NCBI RefSeq assembly: GCF_018390605.1
Contig: NZ_JAHBGD010000012.1
Span: 216,226-280,225 of the forward strand
Direction: 5' to 3'
From: Ancylobacter defluvii
Lineage (GTDB): Bacteria > Pseudomonadota > Alphaproteobacteria > Rhizobiales > Xanthobacteraceae
DNA: 64,000 nt
Shown: positions 1 through 8,005 of the stretch, piece by piece
Numbering within the stretch: position 1 is the stretch's first letter
How the letters are laid out: every line of letters starts with the position of its first letter
The notes under the pieces: generated by a model
Database searches by the model: none
The model's input: the letters and a program-made list of their open reading frames with translations, nothing else
What the model was told of the DNA's origin: nothing
Position numbers and translations under genes: made by a program

Positions 1-453
1 GTCGTCGGCGCCGGCACCGTCACCCGGCCGGACCTGATCGAGAAGTCGATCGCCGCCGGCGCCCGCTTCCTGGTGTCGCCCGGCGTCACCCCGGCGCTGC
101 TGGAAGCCTTCGCCGAGGCGCCGGTGCCGGTGCTGCCCGGCTGCGCCACCGCCTCGGAGGCGATGACGCTGGCCGCCATGGGCTTCTCGGTGCTGAAGCT
201 GTTCCCGGCCGAGGCGGTCGGCGGCGCCAATCTGATCAAGTCGCTCTCGGCGCCGCTGCCGGATCTGCGCTTCTGCCCCACCGGCGGCATCGGCCCGGAC
301 AATGTCGGCAAATACCTGTCGCAGCCCAACATCCTCGCCGTGGGCGGCTCCTGGGTGTGCCCGAACGATGCGATCGCCGCCGGCGATTGGGGCCGCATCG
401 TCGAGCTCTCCAAGGCAGCCGCCAAGCTGCACCGCGCCGCCTTCCCGGCGTGA
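1..453 (+). CDS. eda: KDPG/KHG aldolase, C-terminal part (5' end outside window)
   Basis: The frame is open from base 1 and ends in TGA at 451-453, so the start lies upstream of the window. The 150 visible residues match the class I 2-keto-3-deoxy-6-phosphogluconate aldolase family: VVGAGTV near the beginning, PGCATASEAM, KLFPAEAVGG (the lysine of KLFPAE is the usual Schiff-base residue of the family) and the phosphate-binding CPTGGIG. By family the enzyme splits KDPG into pyruvate and glyceraldehyde-3-phosphate at the end of the Entner-Doudoroff pathway, in the cytoplasm. A GNAT gene follows 19 bp downstream on the same strand and may be cotranscribed. Confidence 0.93.
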   Translation, partial: VVGAGTVTRPDLIEKSIAAGARFLVSPGVTPALLEAFAEAPVPVLPGCATASEAMTLAAMGFSVLKLFPAEAVGGANLIKSLSAPLPDLRFCPTGGIGPDNVGKYLSQPNILAVGGSWVCPNDAIAAGDWGRIVELSKAAAKLHRAAFPA

Positions 454-472
454 GGCGAGGCCCGGCGCCACC

Positions 473-895
473 ATGATCCCCGCACCGGAGGTGCAGATCG
501 ATTATGCCCGCGAGGCGCGGATCGGCGTCGAGGAGTATCGCCAGGTGCTCCTCGAATCCGGCCTGTCGCGCATCCGCCCGGTAAACGACGACGCGCGCCT
601 CGCGGCGATCATCGAGGGCTCCAACCTCATCGTCACCGCCCGGCGGGCCGGCATCCTCGTCGGCTTCGCCCGCGGCGTTACCGATTCGAGCTGGGTCTGC
701 TATCTGGCCGATCTCGCCGTCAGCCCCTCGGTTCAGGGCCTCGGCGTCGGGCGCGGTCTGATGGATGAGAGCTACCGCCAGCTCGGCGACGGCGTCGGCG
801 TCATCCTGGCCTCAGTGCCGGAAGCGGTCGGCTTCTACGAGAAGTCCGGCATGGAGCGCATCCCCAACGTCTTCTGGCACCACCGCCGGTTCTGA
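473..895 (+). CDS. GNAT family N-acetyltransferase
   Basis: A 140-residue protein starting at ATG 473; upstream codons in this frame overlap eda and look like shadow sequence. The core shows the GNAT fold: YLADLAVSPSVQGLGVGRGLM contains the acetyl-CoA pyrophosphate-binding (Q/R)xxGxG/A signature as QGLGVG, followed by a C-terminal FYEKSGMERI motif typical of small GNAT enzymes. The substrate cannot be told from sequence. It lies 19 bp after eda on the same strand, so co-transcription is likely. Confidence 0.85.
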   Translation: MIPAPEVQIDYAREARIGVEEYRQVLLESGLSRIRPVNDDARLAAIIEGSNLIVTARRAGILVGFARGVTDSSWVCYLADLAVSPSVQGLGVGRGLMDESYRQLGDGVGVILASVPEAVGFYEKSGMERIPNVFWHHRRF

Positions 896-898
896 CGC

Positions 899-1069
899 AT
901 GCGCCGGGCAAGCCTCGTTGCCGCGCCCCTCCTCGCCGCGACCCTCGCCAGCCTGGCCGCGCCCGCCGGTGCCGCACCGCTGGAAGCGCCCGGCCCGCAG
1001 GGTCCTGGTGCGGCTGCCATCCGTCAACCATGTGCTGAAGAGCGTGGCGAGCGACGACCGCGCCGCTGA
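899..1069 (+). pseudogene. Severed signal-peptide exon of the downstream alpha/beta hydrolase
   Basis: ATG 899 opens a 56-codon frame whose first 26 residues form a convincing Sec signal peptide (MRR, hydrophobic core, then APAGAAP). The frame goes out of phase at about codon 36, exactly where a 62-bp copy of the hydrolase 3' region (1005-1066) begins, and stops at TGA 1067-1069. That stop overlaps the next ATG as TGATG. Deleting the 62 bases joins codon 35 in frame to LMPAAAHPPV of the hydrolase. I therefore read this as the original N-terminus of an exported hydrolase, cut off by the insertion. A short translated leader that couples to the next ORF is possible. Confidence 0.7.
1005..1066 (+). 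repeat. 62-bp direct repeat, copy A (inserted copy)
   Basis: Bases 1005-1066 are identical to 1759-1820 except for one base (C at 1055, T at 1809). The downstream copy is in its natural coding context inside the hydrolase gene (residues VRLPSVNHVLKSVASDDRA). The upstream copy interrupts the signal-peptide region and shifts the frame because 62 is not a multiple of three. Confidence 0.95.
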
Positions 1070-1908
1070 TGCCGGCGGCGGCGCACCCACCGGTGGCGCT
1101 GATCATCCCCGGCTCCGGCCCCACCGACCGCGACGGCGACAACCCGCTCGGCGTCAACGCCGCGCCCTATCGTCGGCTCGCCGAGGCACTGGCGGCGCAT
1201 GGCATCGCCAGCCTGCGCATCGACAAACGCGGCCTGTTCGGCAGCGCCGACGCCATACCCGACCCGAACGCCGTCACCCTCGACGACTACGCCGCCGACA
1301 TCCATGCCTGGGTGACGGCGCTGAAGGCCCGCACCGGTGCCGCCTGCATCTGGCTGATCGGTCACAGCGAAGGCGGCCTGGTGGCGCTGAAGGCCGCCGC
1401 CGATCCCGCCGGCATCTGCGGCGTCGTCCTCCTCGCCACGCCCGGCCGCCCGATGGGCGAGATGTTGCGCGAACAGTTCCAGGCCACCCCCGCAAATGCG
1501 CCCTATCGCGCCGCCGCCTTCGGGGCCATCGCGGCGCTGGAGGCCGGTCGCCACGTCGATCCGGCAACGCTCGCCCCGCCGCTGCGGCCGCTGTTCGCGC
1601 CGCAGATCCAGGGCTTCCTGATCTCCGCTTTCGCCTTCGATCCGGCGCCCGCGCTCGCCGGCCTCCGCCTGCCGGTGCTGATCGTGCAGGGAGGGCGCGA
1701 CCTGCAGGTGAGCGACGCGGACGCCCGCCGCCTCGCCGCCGCCCAGCCAAAGGCACGGCTGGTGCGGCTGCCATCCGTCAACCATGTGCTGAAGAGCGTG
1801 GCGAGCGATGACCGCGCCGCCAATCTCGCCACCTATGCCGATGCCGCCCTGCCGCTGGCACCCGGCGTGACGGAGGCGATCGCCGGCTTCATCGCCGCGC
1901 CGCGCTGA
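1069..1908 (+). CDS. Alpha/beta hydrolase, now lacking its in-frame signal peptide
   Basis: A 279-residue alpha/beta hydrolase. It opens with the oxyanion-region sequence PGSGPTDRDGDNPLG, which is characteristic of a family of exported serine hydrolases, then has the nucleophile elbow GHSEGG and a late histidine in LPSVNHVLK. The family is annotated as esterase or peptidase-like; the substrate is unknown. The present start, ATG 1069, follows the TGA of the 56-codon leader as TGATG, so restart by coupling is possible, but the product would be cytoplasmic. Frame and length suggest the native protein was about 314 residues with a signal peptide starting at 899. Residues VRLPSV through DDRA (1759-1820) are the source of the upstream 62-bp copy. 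Confidence 0.8.
   Translation: MPAAAHPPVALIIPGSGPTDRDGDNPLGVNAAPYRRLAEALAAHGIASLRIDKRGLFGSADAIPDPNAVTLDDYAADIHAWVTALKARTGAACIWLIGHSEGGLVALKAAADPAGICGVVLLATPGRPMGEMLREQFQATPANAPYRAAAFGAIAALEAGRHVDPATLAPPLRPLFAPQIQGFLISAFAFDPAPALAGLRLPVLIVQGGRDLQVSDADARRLAAAQPKARLVRLPSVNHVLKSVASDDRAANLATYADAALPLAPGVTEAIAGFIAAPR
1759..1820 (+). repeat. 62-bp direct repeat, copy B (native copy)
   Basis: This is the in-frame source segment of the repeat described at 1005-1066, inside the hydrolase gene around the putative catalytic histidine. The copies are offset by 754 bp with 61 of 62 bases identical. Confidence 0.95.
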
Positions 1909-1966
1909 AACGCAAAGCGCGCGGACCTCGCGATCCGCGCGCCTGCCGTCGGATAGCCGAGCGCCG

Positions 1967-3553
1967 TCAGAACGTCAGCGGCTTGGCCTGCTTCACATGC
2001 GGCAGCGCCTGCACCTTGGCCAGCACCTCGGCCGGCACCTTGCCGTCCACCTCGACCAGCGCGATGGCGTCGCCGCCCTGGTGGTCGCGGCCGAGCGCGA
2101 AGGTGGCGATGTTGATGCCGGCATCGCCCAGCAGGCTGGCGAAGCGGCCGACGAAGCCCGGCTTGTCCTCATTGGTCACGTAGATCATCGAGGGGGCGAA
2201 CTCGGCATCGACCTTGATGCCCTTGATGTCGACAATGCGCGGGCGCCCGTCGGCGAAGACGGTGCCGGAGAGCGAGCGCTCCATCTTGTCGGTGACCACG
2301 GTCAGCGTCACCAGGCTCTCATAGTCGCCGGTAGCGGCGCGGGTGGTCTCCTCCACCACGATGCCGCGCTCCTTGGCGACGCTCGGCGCCGAGACCACGT
2401 TGACGTCGGCCAGCGCCGGGCGCAGCAGCCCGGCCACCGCTGCCGAGGTCAGCGCCTTGATCTTTAGATCGGCCACCGCGCCCTCATAGGTCAGGCGCAC
2501 CGTCTTGATGTCGGTATCGGTCAGCTGGCCGGCGAAGGAGCCGAGCTTCTCGGCCAGCTCGATGAACGGCTTCAGCTTCGGCGCCTCTTCCGCGGTGATC
2601 GAGGGGAAGTTCACCGCATTGGAGATGGCGCCGCGCAGCAGGTAGTCGCTCATCTGCTCGGCAACCTGCAACGCCACATTCTCCTGCGCTTCCGAGGTGG
2701 AAGCACCCAGATGCGGGGTGCAGATCACGTTGGGCAGGCCGAACAGCGGGTTCTCGGTCGCCGGCTCAGTGACGAACACGTCGAAGGCTGCCCCCGCCAC
2801 GTGGCCGGATTTCAGCGCCTGCGCCAGCGCCGCCTCGTCGACCAGCCCGCCACGGGCGCAATTGACGATCCGCACGCCCTTCCTGGTCTTGGCCAGCGCC
2901 TCGGCCGAAAGCACGTTCTTGGTCTTCTCGGTCAGCGGCGTGTGCAGGGTGATGACATCGGCCCGTGCCAGCAGGTCATCGAGTTCCACCTTCTCCACGC
3001 CGATATCGAGTGCCCGCTCCGGCGACAGGAACGGGTCGAACGCCACCACCTTCATCTTCAGCCCGAGCGCGCGGTCGGCGACGATGGAGCCGATATTGCC
3101 GCAGCCGATGATGCCCAGTGTCTTGGCGGTCAGCTCGACGCCCATGAAGCGGTTCTTCTCCCACTTGCCGGCCTGGGTGGAGGCATCGGCGGCGGGAATC
3201 TCGCGGGCCAGCGCGAACATCATGGCGATGGCGTGCTCGGCGGTGGTGATGGAATTGCCGAACGGCGTGTTCATCACGATCACACCCTTGGCGGTCGCCG
3301 CCGGGATGTCGACATTGTCGACGCCGATGCCGGCACGGCCGACCACTTTCAGCCGCGCCGCCTTCTCCAGGATCTTCGGCGTCACCTTGGACGCCGAGCG
3401 GATGGCGAGGCCGTCATAGTCGCCGATGATCTCGGCGAGCTTGTCCTTGTCCTTGCCAAGGTTCGGCTGGAAATCGACCTCGATGCCGCGATCCTTGAAG
3501 ATCTGCACGGCGGCGGGGGAAAGGGCGTCGGAAATCAGAACGCGGGGAGCCAT
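1967..3553 (-). CDS. serA: D-3-phosphoglycerate dehydrogenase
   Basis: A 528-residue cytoplasmic enzyme for the first step of serine synthesis (3-phosphoglycerate to 3-phosphohydroxypyruvate, NAD+). MAPRVLISD is a typical N-terminus. The Rossmann motif GxGxxG is at residues 150-155 (GCGNIG), the catalytic Arg and Glu regions are NCARGGLVDE, and the histidine is in TPHLGAST. A C-terminal ACT domain (about 455-528) suggests serine feedback control, as in long-form SerA. ATG 3553 was chosen because AGGATG lies about 6 bases upstream; ATG 3562 is possible and adds three residues. It lies 219 bp downstream of serC on the same strand, probably in one operon. Confidence 0.96.
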   Translation of the reverse strand: MAPRVLISDALSPAAVQIFKDRGIEVDFQPNLGKDKDKLAEIIGDYDGLAIRSASKVTPKILEKAARLKVVGRAGIGVDNVDIPAATAKGVIVMNTPFGNSITTAEHAIAMMFALAREIPAADASTQAGKWEKNRFMGVELTAKTLGIIGCGNIGSIVADRALGLKMKVVAFDPFLSPERALDIGVEKVELDDLLARADVITLHTPLTEKTKNVLSAEALAKTRKGVRIVNCARGGLVDEAALAQALKSGHVAGAAFDVFVTEPATENPLFGLPNVICTPHLGASTSEAQENVALQVAEQMSDYLLRGAISNAVNFPSITAEEAPKLKPFIELAEKLGSFAGQLTDTDIKTVRLTYEGAVADLKIKALTSAAVAGLLRPALADVNVVSAPSVAKERGIVVEETTRAATGDYESLVTLTVVTDKMERSLSGTVFADGRPRIVDIKGIKVDAEFAPSMIYVTNEDKPGFVGRFASLLGDAGINIATFALGRDHQGGDAIALVEVDGKVPAEVLAKVQALPHVKQAKPLTF

Positions 3554-3614
3554 CGGCTTCATCCTGTTCGAAAAGGGAACATCGATCCCGCCGGCGGCGG
3601 GAGAGCGAAACGCG

Positions 3615-3768
3615 TCCCGCCGCTGGCGGGAGGGGACGACGAGCGTTCGTCGGGCACGCGGCCTTTGGCGCCTGCGCGGCGGGTTGTGCCGGGAGAACAC
3701 ACCCGCCGTCGATCTGCCGGGCCGCCTGTCCCTCGCCGTCCCCTCGCGTCAGCGACGGGAGGCGAGGA
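3615..3768. repeat. Two related hairpin repeats between serC and serA
   Basis: Two GC-rich inverted repeats share the words GTCCC/GGGA and a CGTC-rich context. One is 3615-3631 (TCCCGCC and GGCGGGA around GCT). The other is 3731-3768 (outer arms CCTCGCC and GGCGAGG). They fill the serC-serA gap and resemble intergenic mosaic elements. On the transcribed strand they would fold in the serC-serA mRNA and could affect its processing or stability. Confidence 0.55.
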
Positions 3769-3772
3769 GGCG

Positions 3773-4948
3773 TCAGGCCGCCTGCTTCAGGCCGGCCTTG
3801 GCCTCGGCATAGGCCCAGTCGAGCCAGGGGGTGAGCGCGTCGAGATCGGACGCCTCCACCGTGGCGCCGGCCCAGATGCGCAGTCCCGCGGGGGCGTCGC
3901 GATAGGCGCCGATGTCGTAGGCGACCTTGGCCTTTTCCAGCGCGCCGGCGATCGCCTTGGCGAAGGCCGCCTGCGCGTCCGGCGCCAACGCCGTCACGTC
4001 CGGGTCGGCGACCACCAGGCACACCGAGGTGTTGGAGCGCGTCGCCGCGTCCTTGGCGAGGAAGTCGACCCACGGCGTCTTCGCCACCCAGTCGGCCAGC
4101 ACCTTGAAATTGGCGTCGGAGCGGGCGCGCAGGCCCTTGCCGCCGCCCAGCGCCTTCGCCCAGCCGAGCGCGTCGAGATAGTCTTCGACACACAGCATGG
4201 ACGGCGTGTTGATGGTTTCGCCTTCGAAGATGCCGTCGATCAACTTGCCGCCCTTGGTCATGCGGAAGATCTTCGGCAGCGGCCAGGCCGGCACATAGGT
4301 CTCCAGCCGCTCGACCGCGCGCGGCGAGAGGATCAGCATGCCGTGGCCACCCTCGCCGCCCAGCACCTTCTGCCAGGAGAAGGTGACGACATCGAGCTTC
4401 GACCAGTCGAGATCCTGCGCGAAGGCCGCCGAGGTGGCATCGCAGATCGTCAGGCCGGTGCGGTCTTCCTTGATCCAGTCGGCGTTCGGCACCCGCACCC
4501 CGGAGGTGGTGCCGTTCCAGGTGAACACCACGTCGTGGTCGAAATTCACCGCGCCGAGGTCCGGCAGTTCGCCGTAGCCGGCCTTGAGGGTGCGGGCGTC
4601 CTTCAGCTTCAGCTGCTTGACGACATCCGTCACCCAGCCCTCGCCGAAGCTCTCCCAGGCCAGCAGGTCGACCGGCCGGGCGCCGAGCAGCGACCACAGC
4701 GCCATCTCCACCGCGCCGGTGTCGGACGCCGGGACGATGCCGATGCGGTAGTCGGCGGGAATGTCGAGAACCTCGCGGGTGAGGTCGATGGCGAGCTTCA
4801 GCTTCGCCTTGCCGACCTTGGCGCGGTGCGAGCGGCCGAGCGGCGCGTCGCCGAGCGCCTCAAGCGTCCAGCCGGGACGCTTGGCACAGGGACCGGAAGA
4901 AAAATTGGGGTTTACCGGCTTGGCCACCGGAAGAGCGTTGGTCGTCAT
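3773..4948 (-). CDS. serC: Phosphoserine aminotransferase
   Basis: A 391-residue PLP enzyme that converts 3-phosphohydroxypyruvate and glutamate to phosphoserine. It shows the N-terminal [15 protein letters not shown], the GTTSG region ([12 protein letters not shown]), CDATSAAFA and the PLP lysine context [13 protein letters not shown] of the alphaproteobacterial long SerC type. ATG 4948 has AAAGGA 8 bases upstream; ATG 4957 abuts that sequence and is less likely. It precedes serA, so the two first serine-pathway steps are co-expressed. A structured leader lies upstream (5035-5063). Confidence 0.95.
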   Translation of the reverse strand: MTTNALPVAKPVNPNFSSGPCAKRPGWTLEALGDAPLGRSHRAKVGKAKLKLAIDLTREVLDIPADYRIGIVPASDTGAVEMALWSLLGARPVDLLAWESFGEGWVTDVVKQLKLKDARTLKAGYGELPDLGAVNFDHDVVFTWNGTTSGVRVPNADWIKEDRTGLTICDATSAAFAQDLDWSKLDVVTFSWQKVLGGEGGHGMLILSPRAVERLETYVPAWPLPKIFRMTKGGKLIDGIFEGETINTPSMLCVEDYLDALGWAKALGGGKGLRARSDANFKVLADWVAKTPWVDFLAKDAATRSNTSVCLVVADPDVTALAPDAQAAFAKAIAGALEKAKVAYDIGAYRDAPAGLRIWAGATVEASDLDALTPWLDWAYAEAKAGLKQAA

Positions 4949-5316
4949 GATAGCCATCCTTTCAGATGGAAGCCCCTCGTTGGGGAGGGGTGGCCCGAGC
5001 GGGGAAATACGCCGGTCGGGGCAGGAGCGCAAGCGGGTTCCGCCGCCTGGAATTTCGGAACCCATCGCGCCGATCGCCCGTTGACCCTCGGCAGGCCGGC
5101 CACTGCTTATCCGATAGGCATGCTGATTTCATGCGCGCCCGGCGCGCCGGGCGGAAATCATTTCCGCGCTGCAAACTGAAAAGAAGGCGAGCTTGACGCA
5201 GCGCAATACGTATTCACGCCGTATTTGGAACAAAAAACTGGATATGACGTTCATTTCATAGTTAGATTCTCTCCCCCACACTTGTTGGGGACATCGGAAT
5301 GACGTGAGGGCAGCAC
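4949..5316. other. serC / XRE divergent intergenic region
   Basis: This 368-bp gap between serC (minus) and the XRE gene (plus) holds the serC leader, a degenerate copy of the CTCTCCCC repeat (about 4972-5030), and from about 5170 a distinctly AT-richer stretch. The AT-rich part contains the palindrome AATACGTATT (5203-5212) and presumably both promoters. No further gene was found. Confidence 0.5.
4965..5063 (-). promoter_or_regulatory. Structured serC leader (candidate serC-motif RNA)
   Basis: On the serC strand the 5' region contains a perfect 8-bp stem, GGGUUCCG with CGGAACCC (5035-5042 with 5056-5063), and a second hairpin CCCCUC...GAGGGG just before the Shine-Dalgarno (around 4972-4990). 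A conserved RNA called the serC motif is known upstream of serC in Alphaproteobacteria (established knowledge). Position and two-hairpin layout fit, but I could not compare the consensus. The distal hairpin overlaps a degenerate CTCTCCCC-type repeat, so part of the structure could be repeat-derived. Confidence 0.5.
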
Positions 5317-5835
5317 ATGACGCAGCTTTCCTGGTTTTCGACATCGGGTTTGCGCCTCTTCTTCGACAGGATCGTTGCGATTCCTGCCGGAGTTATTTCT
5401 TCGGGTAGGAAGACCGACAGTCTTCAGCCGAAGAACGAAGAGGTATGCCTGCCTGTATTCGACTCCAGGAGCCTGCCGACCGATCATTTTCGACGCACGG
5501 GAATAAAGCAGATGAAAGCAAACGATCTCGTTGCCATGCGCCTGAATTGGGGGCTTTCGCAGGATTCGTTGGCCGATCGCCTGGGCCTGCCGCGGCAGTC
5601 CTACGTCGAGATGGAATTGGGCCAGCGGTCGCTGAAGAAATCGCACCTTCTGGCACTTGAGGAGGTCGGGATCGACCTTTGCCTCGCCAACAAAGACGTC
5701 TCGATGCTGATCCCGCAGGTGCGCTGCGCCATCAATTATCTTGCCGAGATCTCGGCCGATCAGGCCACGCCGGTGCTGCATGTCGAGGCGGCCGAAGGGC
5801 GGTCCTGGGCGACTGCGCAAAATAAACTTCAATAA
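5317..5835 (+). CDS. XRE-family helix-turn-helix protein
   Basis: A 172-residue frame if the ATG at 5317 is used (GAGGG sits 8 bases before it). A second ATG at 5512 gives 107 residues and starts exactly at the domain. The helix-turn-helix is clear from MKANDLVAMRLNWGLSQ through LADRLGLPRQSYVEMELGQR, the Cro/C1 pattern with LSQ and the ExG turn. The first 65 residues resemble nothing I recognise and the region has lower GC than its neighbours, so the shorter form may be the real one. Target and ligand are unknown. Confidence 0.7.
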   Translation: MTQLSWFSTSGLRLFFDRIVAIPAGVISSGRKTDSLQPKNEEVCLPVFDSRSLPTDHFRRTGIKQMKANDLVAMRLNWGLSQDSLADRLGLPRQSYVEMELGQRSLKKSHLLALEEVGIDLCLANKDVSMLIPQVRCAINYLAEISADQATPVLHVEAAEGRSWATAQNKLQ

Positions 5836-5867
5836 TCGAACCAGTTTCGATGCGTCTGCACGAATCA

Positions 5868-5890
5868 CCCGGCGCCGCTCCGGCGCCGGG
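5868..5890 (+). terminator. GC-rich hairpin after the XRE gene
   Basis: CCCGGCGCC and GGCGCCGGG form a 9-bp stem around GCTCC, 33 bp after the XRE stop. It is not followed by a T run, so it is either a weak or Rho-assisted terminator or a processing hairpin. Confidence 0.4.
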
Positions 5891-6005
5891 GAAATTCAGG
5901 CCAGGCAAGGCGTCGAGGCACTCCACAGCATCATAATACCTTAGATTGCTGCACCCCACCGCCGACCCCGCAGGATCGTGATGTTGCGGCGCACCACGCC
6001 GCGCG

Positions 6006-6257
6006 CTAGCTACGCACCGCCCTCACGCCCCAGATGAGGATGCAGGCGCCGACGATTCCGGCCACCAGATAGCCGAGCCAGCCGCCGAAGCTCACGCCCA
6101 GGAAGCTGAACAGAAAGCTGGCTATCGCGGCGCCGATGATGCCGAGCACGATGTTCAAGAAGATTCCGGTGTCGCTTTTCATCACGCTGGAGGCGATCCA
6201 GCCCGCTACTCCGCCGATGATGATGGCGGCGATCCATCCGATCTGTGTGTCTTCCAT
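6006..6257 (-). CDS. GlsB/YeaQ/YmgE-family stress-response membrane protein
   Basis: An 83-residue inner-membrane protein with three hydrophobic segments (about 7-25, 31-52 and 58-80) and the family's glycine-zipper pattern: IIIGGVAGWIAS, NIVLGIIGAAIA and GGWLGYLVAGIVGA. The family is known as small transglycosylase-associated or GlsB/YeaQ/YmgE proteins linked to envelope stress; the biochemical role is unclear. ATG 6257 starts the conserved domain. The long upstream continuation of the frame has no homology features. Confidence 0.88.
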   Translation of the reverse strand: MEDTQIGWIAAIIIGGVAGWIASSVMKSDTGIFLNIVLGIIGAAIASFLFSFLGVSFGGWLGYLVAGIVGACILIWGVRAVRS

Positions 6258-6500
6258 GGCAAGGCTCAGCTCCCTTTTCGGCGGCGCTGGCGCGGGTCGT
6301 CCCCGGGCGGTCGCCGCAGGTCCCCATTGAGGTCGGCATCGTGGTGCCGGAACGAGAACCGGCAAGGTGAGTCCCCGGTTCCCCACCGGCAGATTACACC
6401 CGCGGCGGCAAAAACATACCCGGCACCCAGCCGATTTCCTCCCGGCACGAACCGCTCTAAGAACGCATGATCTCTCATGCATTCTGTCGCCGGAGACGCC

Positions 6501-7082
6501 ATGCCCGCCCTGTCCGATACCGCCATTCGCTACGGCGCCGTCAGCCGCGCCCTGCACTGGGGAATGGCACTGCTCTTCGCCTGGCAGTTCCTCGGCATGA
6601 TCCTGCGGGCGACGCTCGGCCGCACGCCGGTGGTCGGCTTCTTCGTCGGCACCCATGTCACGGTCGGAGTGCTGCTGCTCGCGCTCGGGCTGCTGCGCCT
6701 CGTCTGGGCGCTCGCCAACCATGCGCATCGCCCGCCCTACGAGGCCGGCCCGCTCGGCCGCGCCGCCCGCCTCGGCCATGCCGGGCTCTATGCGCTGATG
6801 CTGGTGGTGCCGACGCTGGCGGTGGTCCGGCTCTATGGTTCGGGCCGCGGCTATGCGCCGTTCGGCATCGAGATCTTCGCACCGTCGGAAACCAAGATCG
6901 AGTGGCTGATGGCGCCGGCCAATGCGCTGCACGGCCCGCTGGCCTGGACGCTGCTGGCCTTCATCGCCGGCCATGTCGTCATGGTGGTGGTGCACCAGGT
7001 GTTCCTGGGCGACCGCATCCTCTACCGCATGACCCGCACTGCCGGCCCCGCCGATCCGGCGCCGGCCCACCGGGAACCCTGA
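6501..7082 (+). CDS. Cytochrome b561-family protein
   Basis: A 193-residue inner-membrane protein with four hydrophobic helices. Histidines suited to di-heme b coordination lie in RALHWGMALLF, GTHVTVGVLL, GHAGLYALM and ALHGPLAWTLL/GHVVMVVVHQ. This is the prokaryotic cytochrome b561 (CybB-like) pattern, implying superoxide or quinone-linked electron transfer at the cytoplasmic membrane. ATG 6501 is preceded by GGAGA. An in-frame ATG at 6477 lacks support. The gene converges with the outer-membrane protein gene at 7195. Confidence 0.88.
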   Translation: MPALSDTAIRYGAVSRALHWGMALLFAWQFLGMILRATLGRTPVVGFFVGTHVTVGVLLLALGLLRLVWALANHAHRPPYEAGPLGRAARLGHAGLYALMLVVPTLAVVRLYGSGRGYAPFGIEIFAPSETKIEWLMAPANALHGPLAWTLLAFIAGHVVMVVVHQVFLGDRILYRMTRTAGPADPAPAHREP

Positions 7083-7093
7083 TCGGCTTCCCT

Positions 7094-7198
7094 GGAGCAA
7101 TTCCCGCAGAAATGCGCAGCGGTTTTGCGAAAAGAATTGCGTAGAAACAACGAGCTAGAGCAATTGCGGTGAACCGGGTTTCACCGGAATTGCTCTAG
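7094..7198. repeat. Dispersed GAGCAATT-type intergenic repeat ending in a long hairpin
   Basis: The stretch GGAGCAATTCCCGC...GAATTGCGTAGAAAC...CTAGAGCAATT resembles a short repeat commonly seen between Rhizobiales genes (from memory). Its end (7155-7198) is a near-perfect inverted repeat: CTAGAGCAATT with AATTGCTCTAG, extended by GCGGTGAA with TTCACCGG with one mismatch. The hairpin lies between convergent genes and contains the stop codon of the minus-strand gene (7195-7197), so it likely acts as a bidirectional terminator. Confidence 0.65.
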
Positions 7199-7860
7199 TC
7201 GAGGAGGATGCGCAGGCCGATGCGGATCTCGTGCGCCGCCTGGTCCAGCTCGGGGAGCCCGCCGCCGAGATCGACATTCTCCAGGCTGAGATAGCGATAG
7301 CCGAGATCGAGCTGCCAGTTCGGCGCAAGCTCCACCGCGACGCCGCCCATCGCTCCCCAGGCCAGCCCCCAGCCGGAGCCGAAGCCCGGCGCGTCGAGAT
7401 CGGCATAGCCGAGGCCGATGCCGGCGCCGACATAGGGGGTGATCTGGTGCCAGGTGCCAAGATCGACATAGGCATTGGCCAGCAAGGTGGCGACGCTGGT
7501 TTCGCCGGCGACGCCGTCGATCGCGTAATCCGCCTGGGTGCGGTAATCGGCGGTGAGGTCGAGCCGGAGCCAGTCGGAGAACCGCCCGCCAATGCCGATG
7601 CCGATCAGCCCGGCATCGTCGAGCGAGCCTCCGATATCCGGCGTCTCGTTGAAGACATAGCCGGCATCGAGGCGCAGATACCAGAAGCGGCTCTCCTCGA
7701 CCTGCGGCGCCTTGGCCAGCAGGTCGTCGGCAGAGAAGTCATCGGCGGGAAGGGTAGCCGCCGGATCGGCCGCCATCGCCGCCCCGCCCGGCGCCAGGCC
7801 AAGCCCGGCGACCAGCCCGAGAGCCGCGACACCCCGCATCCAACGCCGACACACATCCAT
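7195..7860 (-). CDS. Outer-membrane beta-barrel protein (Omp25/porin-like family)
   Basis: A 221-residue protein with a signal peptide (residues 1-30, cut near AMAADP) and alternating-hydrophobic strands typical of an 8-stranded barrel: WYLRLDAGYVF, RLDLTADYRT, ITPYVGAGIGLGYADL, NWQLDLGYRYLSL and the final strand HEIRIGLRILLD. Rhizobiales carry many such Omp25/Omp31-like proteins. A perfect CtrA box (7934-7948) lies 74 bp before the start, suggesting cell-cycle control. The stop codon is inside a terminator-like hairpin. Confidence 0.85.
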   Translation of the reverse strand: MDVCRRWMRGVAALGLVAGLGLAPGGAAMAADPAATLPADDFSADDLLAKAPQVEESRFWYLRLDAGYVFNETPDIGGSLDDAGLIGIGIGGRFSDWLRLDLTADYRTQADYAIDGVAGETSVATLLANAYVDLGTWHQITPYVGAGIGLGYADLDAPGFGSGWGLAWGAMGGVAVELAPNWQLDLGYRYLSLENVDLGGGLPELDQAAHEIRIGLRILLD

Positions 7861-7933
7861 GCGAACCGCTCCTGCACTGCTCCGGCGGCGGCCGCCGGAA
7901 TCGATACGCGGAGCGCAGTCTCGCTGCGATAGC

Positions 7934-7948
7934 TTAAGCGTCGATTAA
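7934..7948 (-). promoter_or_regulatory. CtrA box (TTAA-N7-TTAA) upstream of the outer-membrane protein gene
   Basis: TTAA-GCGTCGA-TTAA matches the full CtrA consensus and is followed by another TTAA (TTAACCTTAAC). It lies 74 bp upstream of the barrel gene start and in no coding region. CtrA is the essential cell-cycle response regulator of Alphaproteobacteria. Confidence 0.65.
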
Positions 7949-8005
7949 CCTTAACGAAGCGTTGTCGCGGAATGGACGGGCGGGCCGAAGCCCGCCCAGT
8001 CAATT

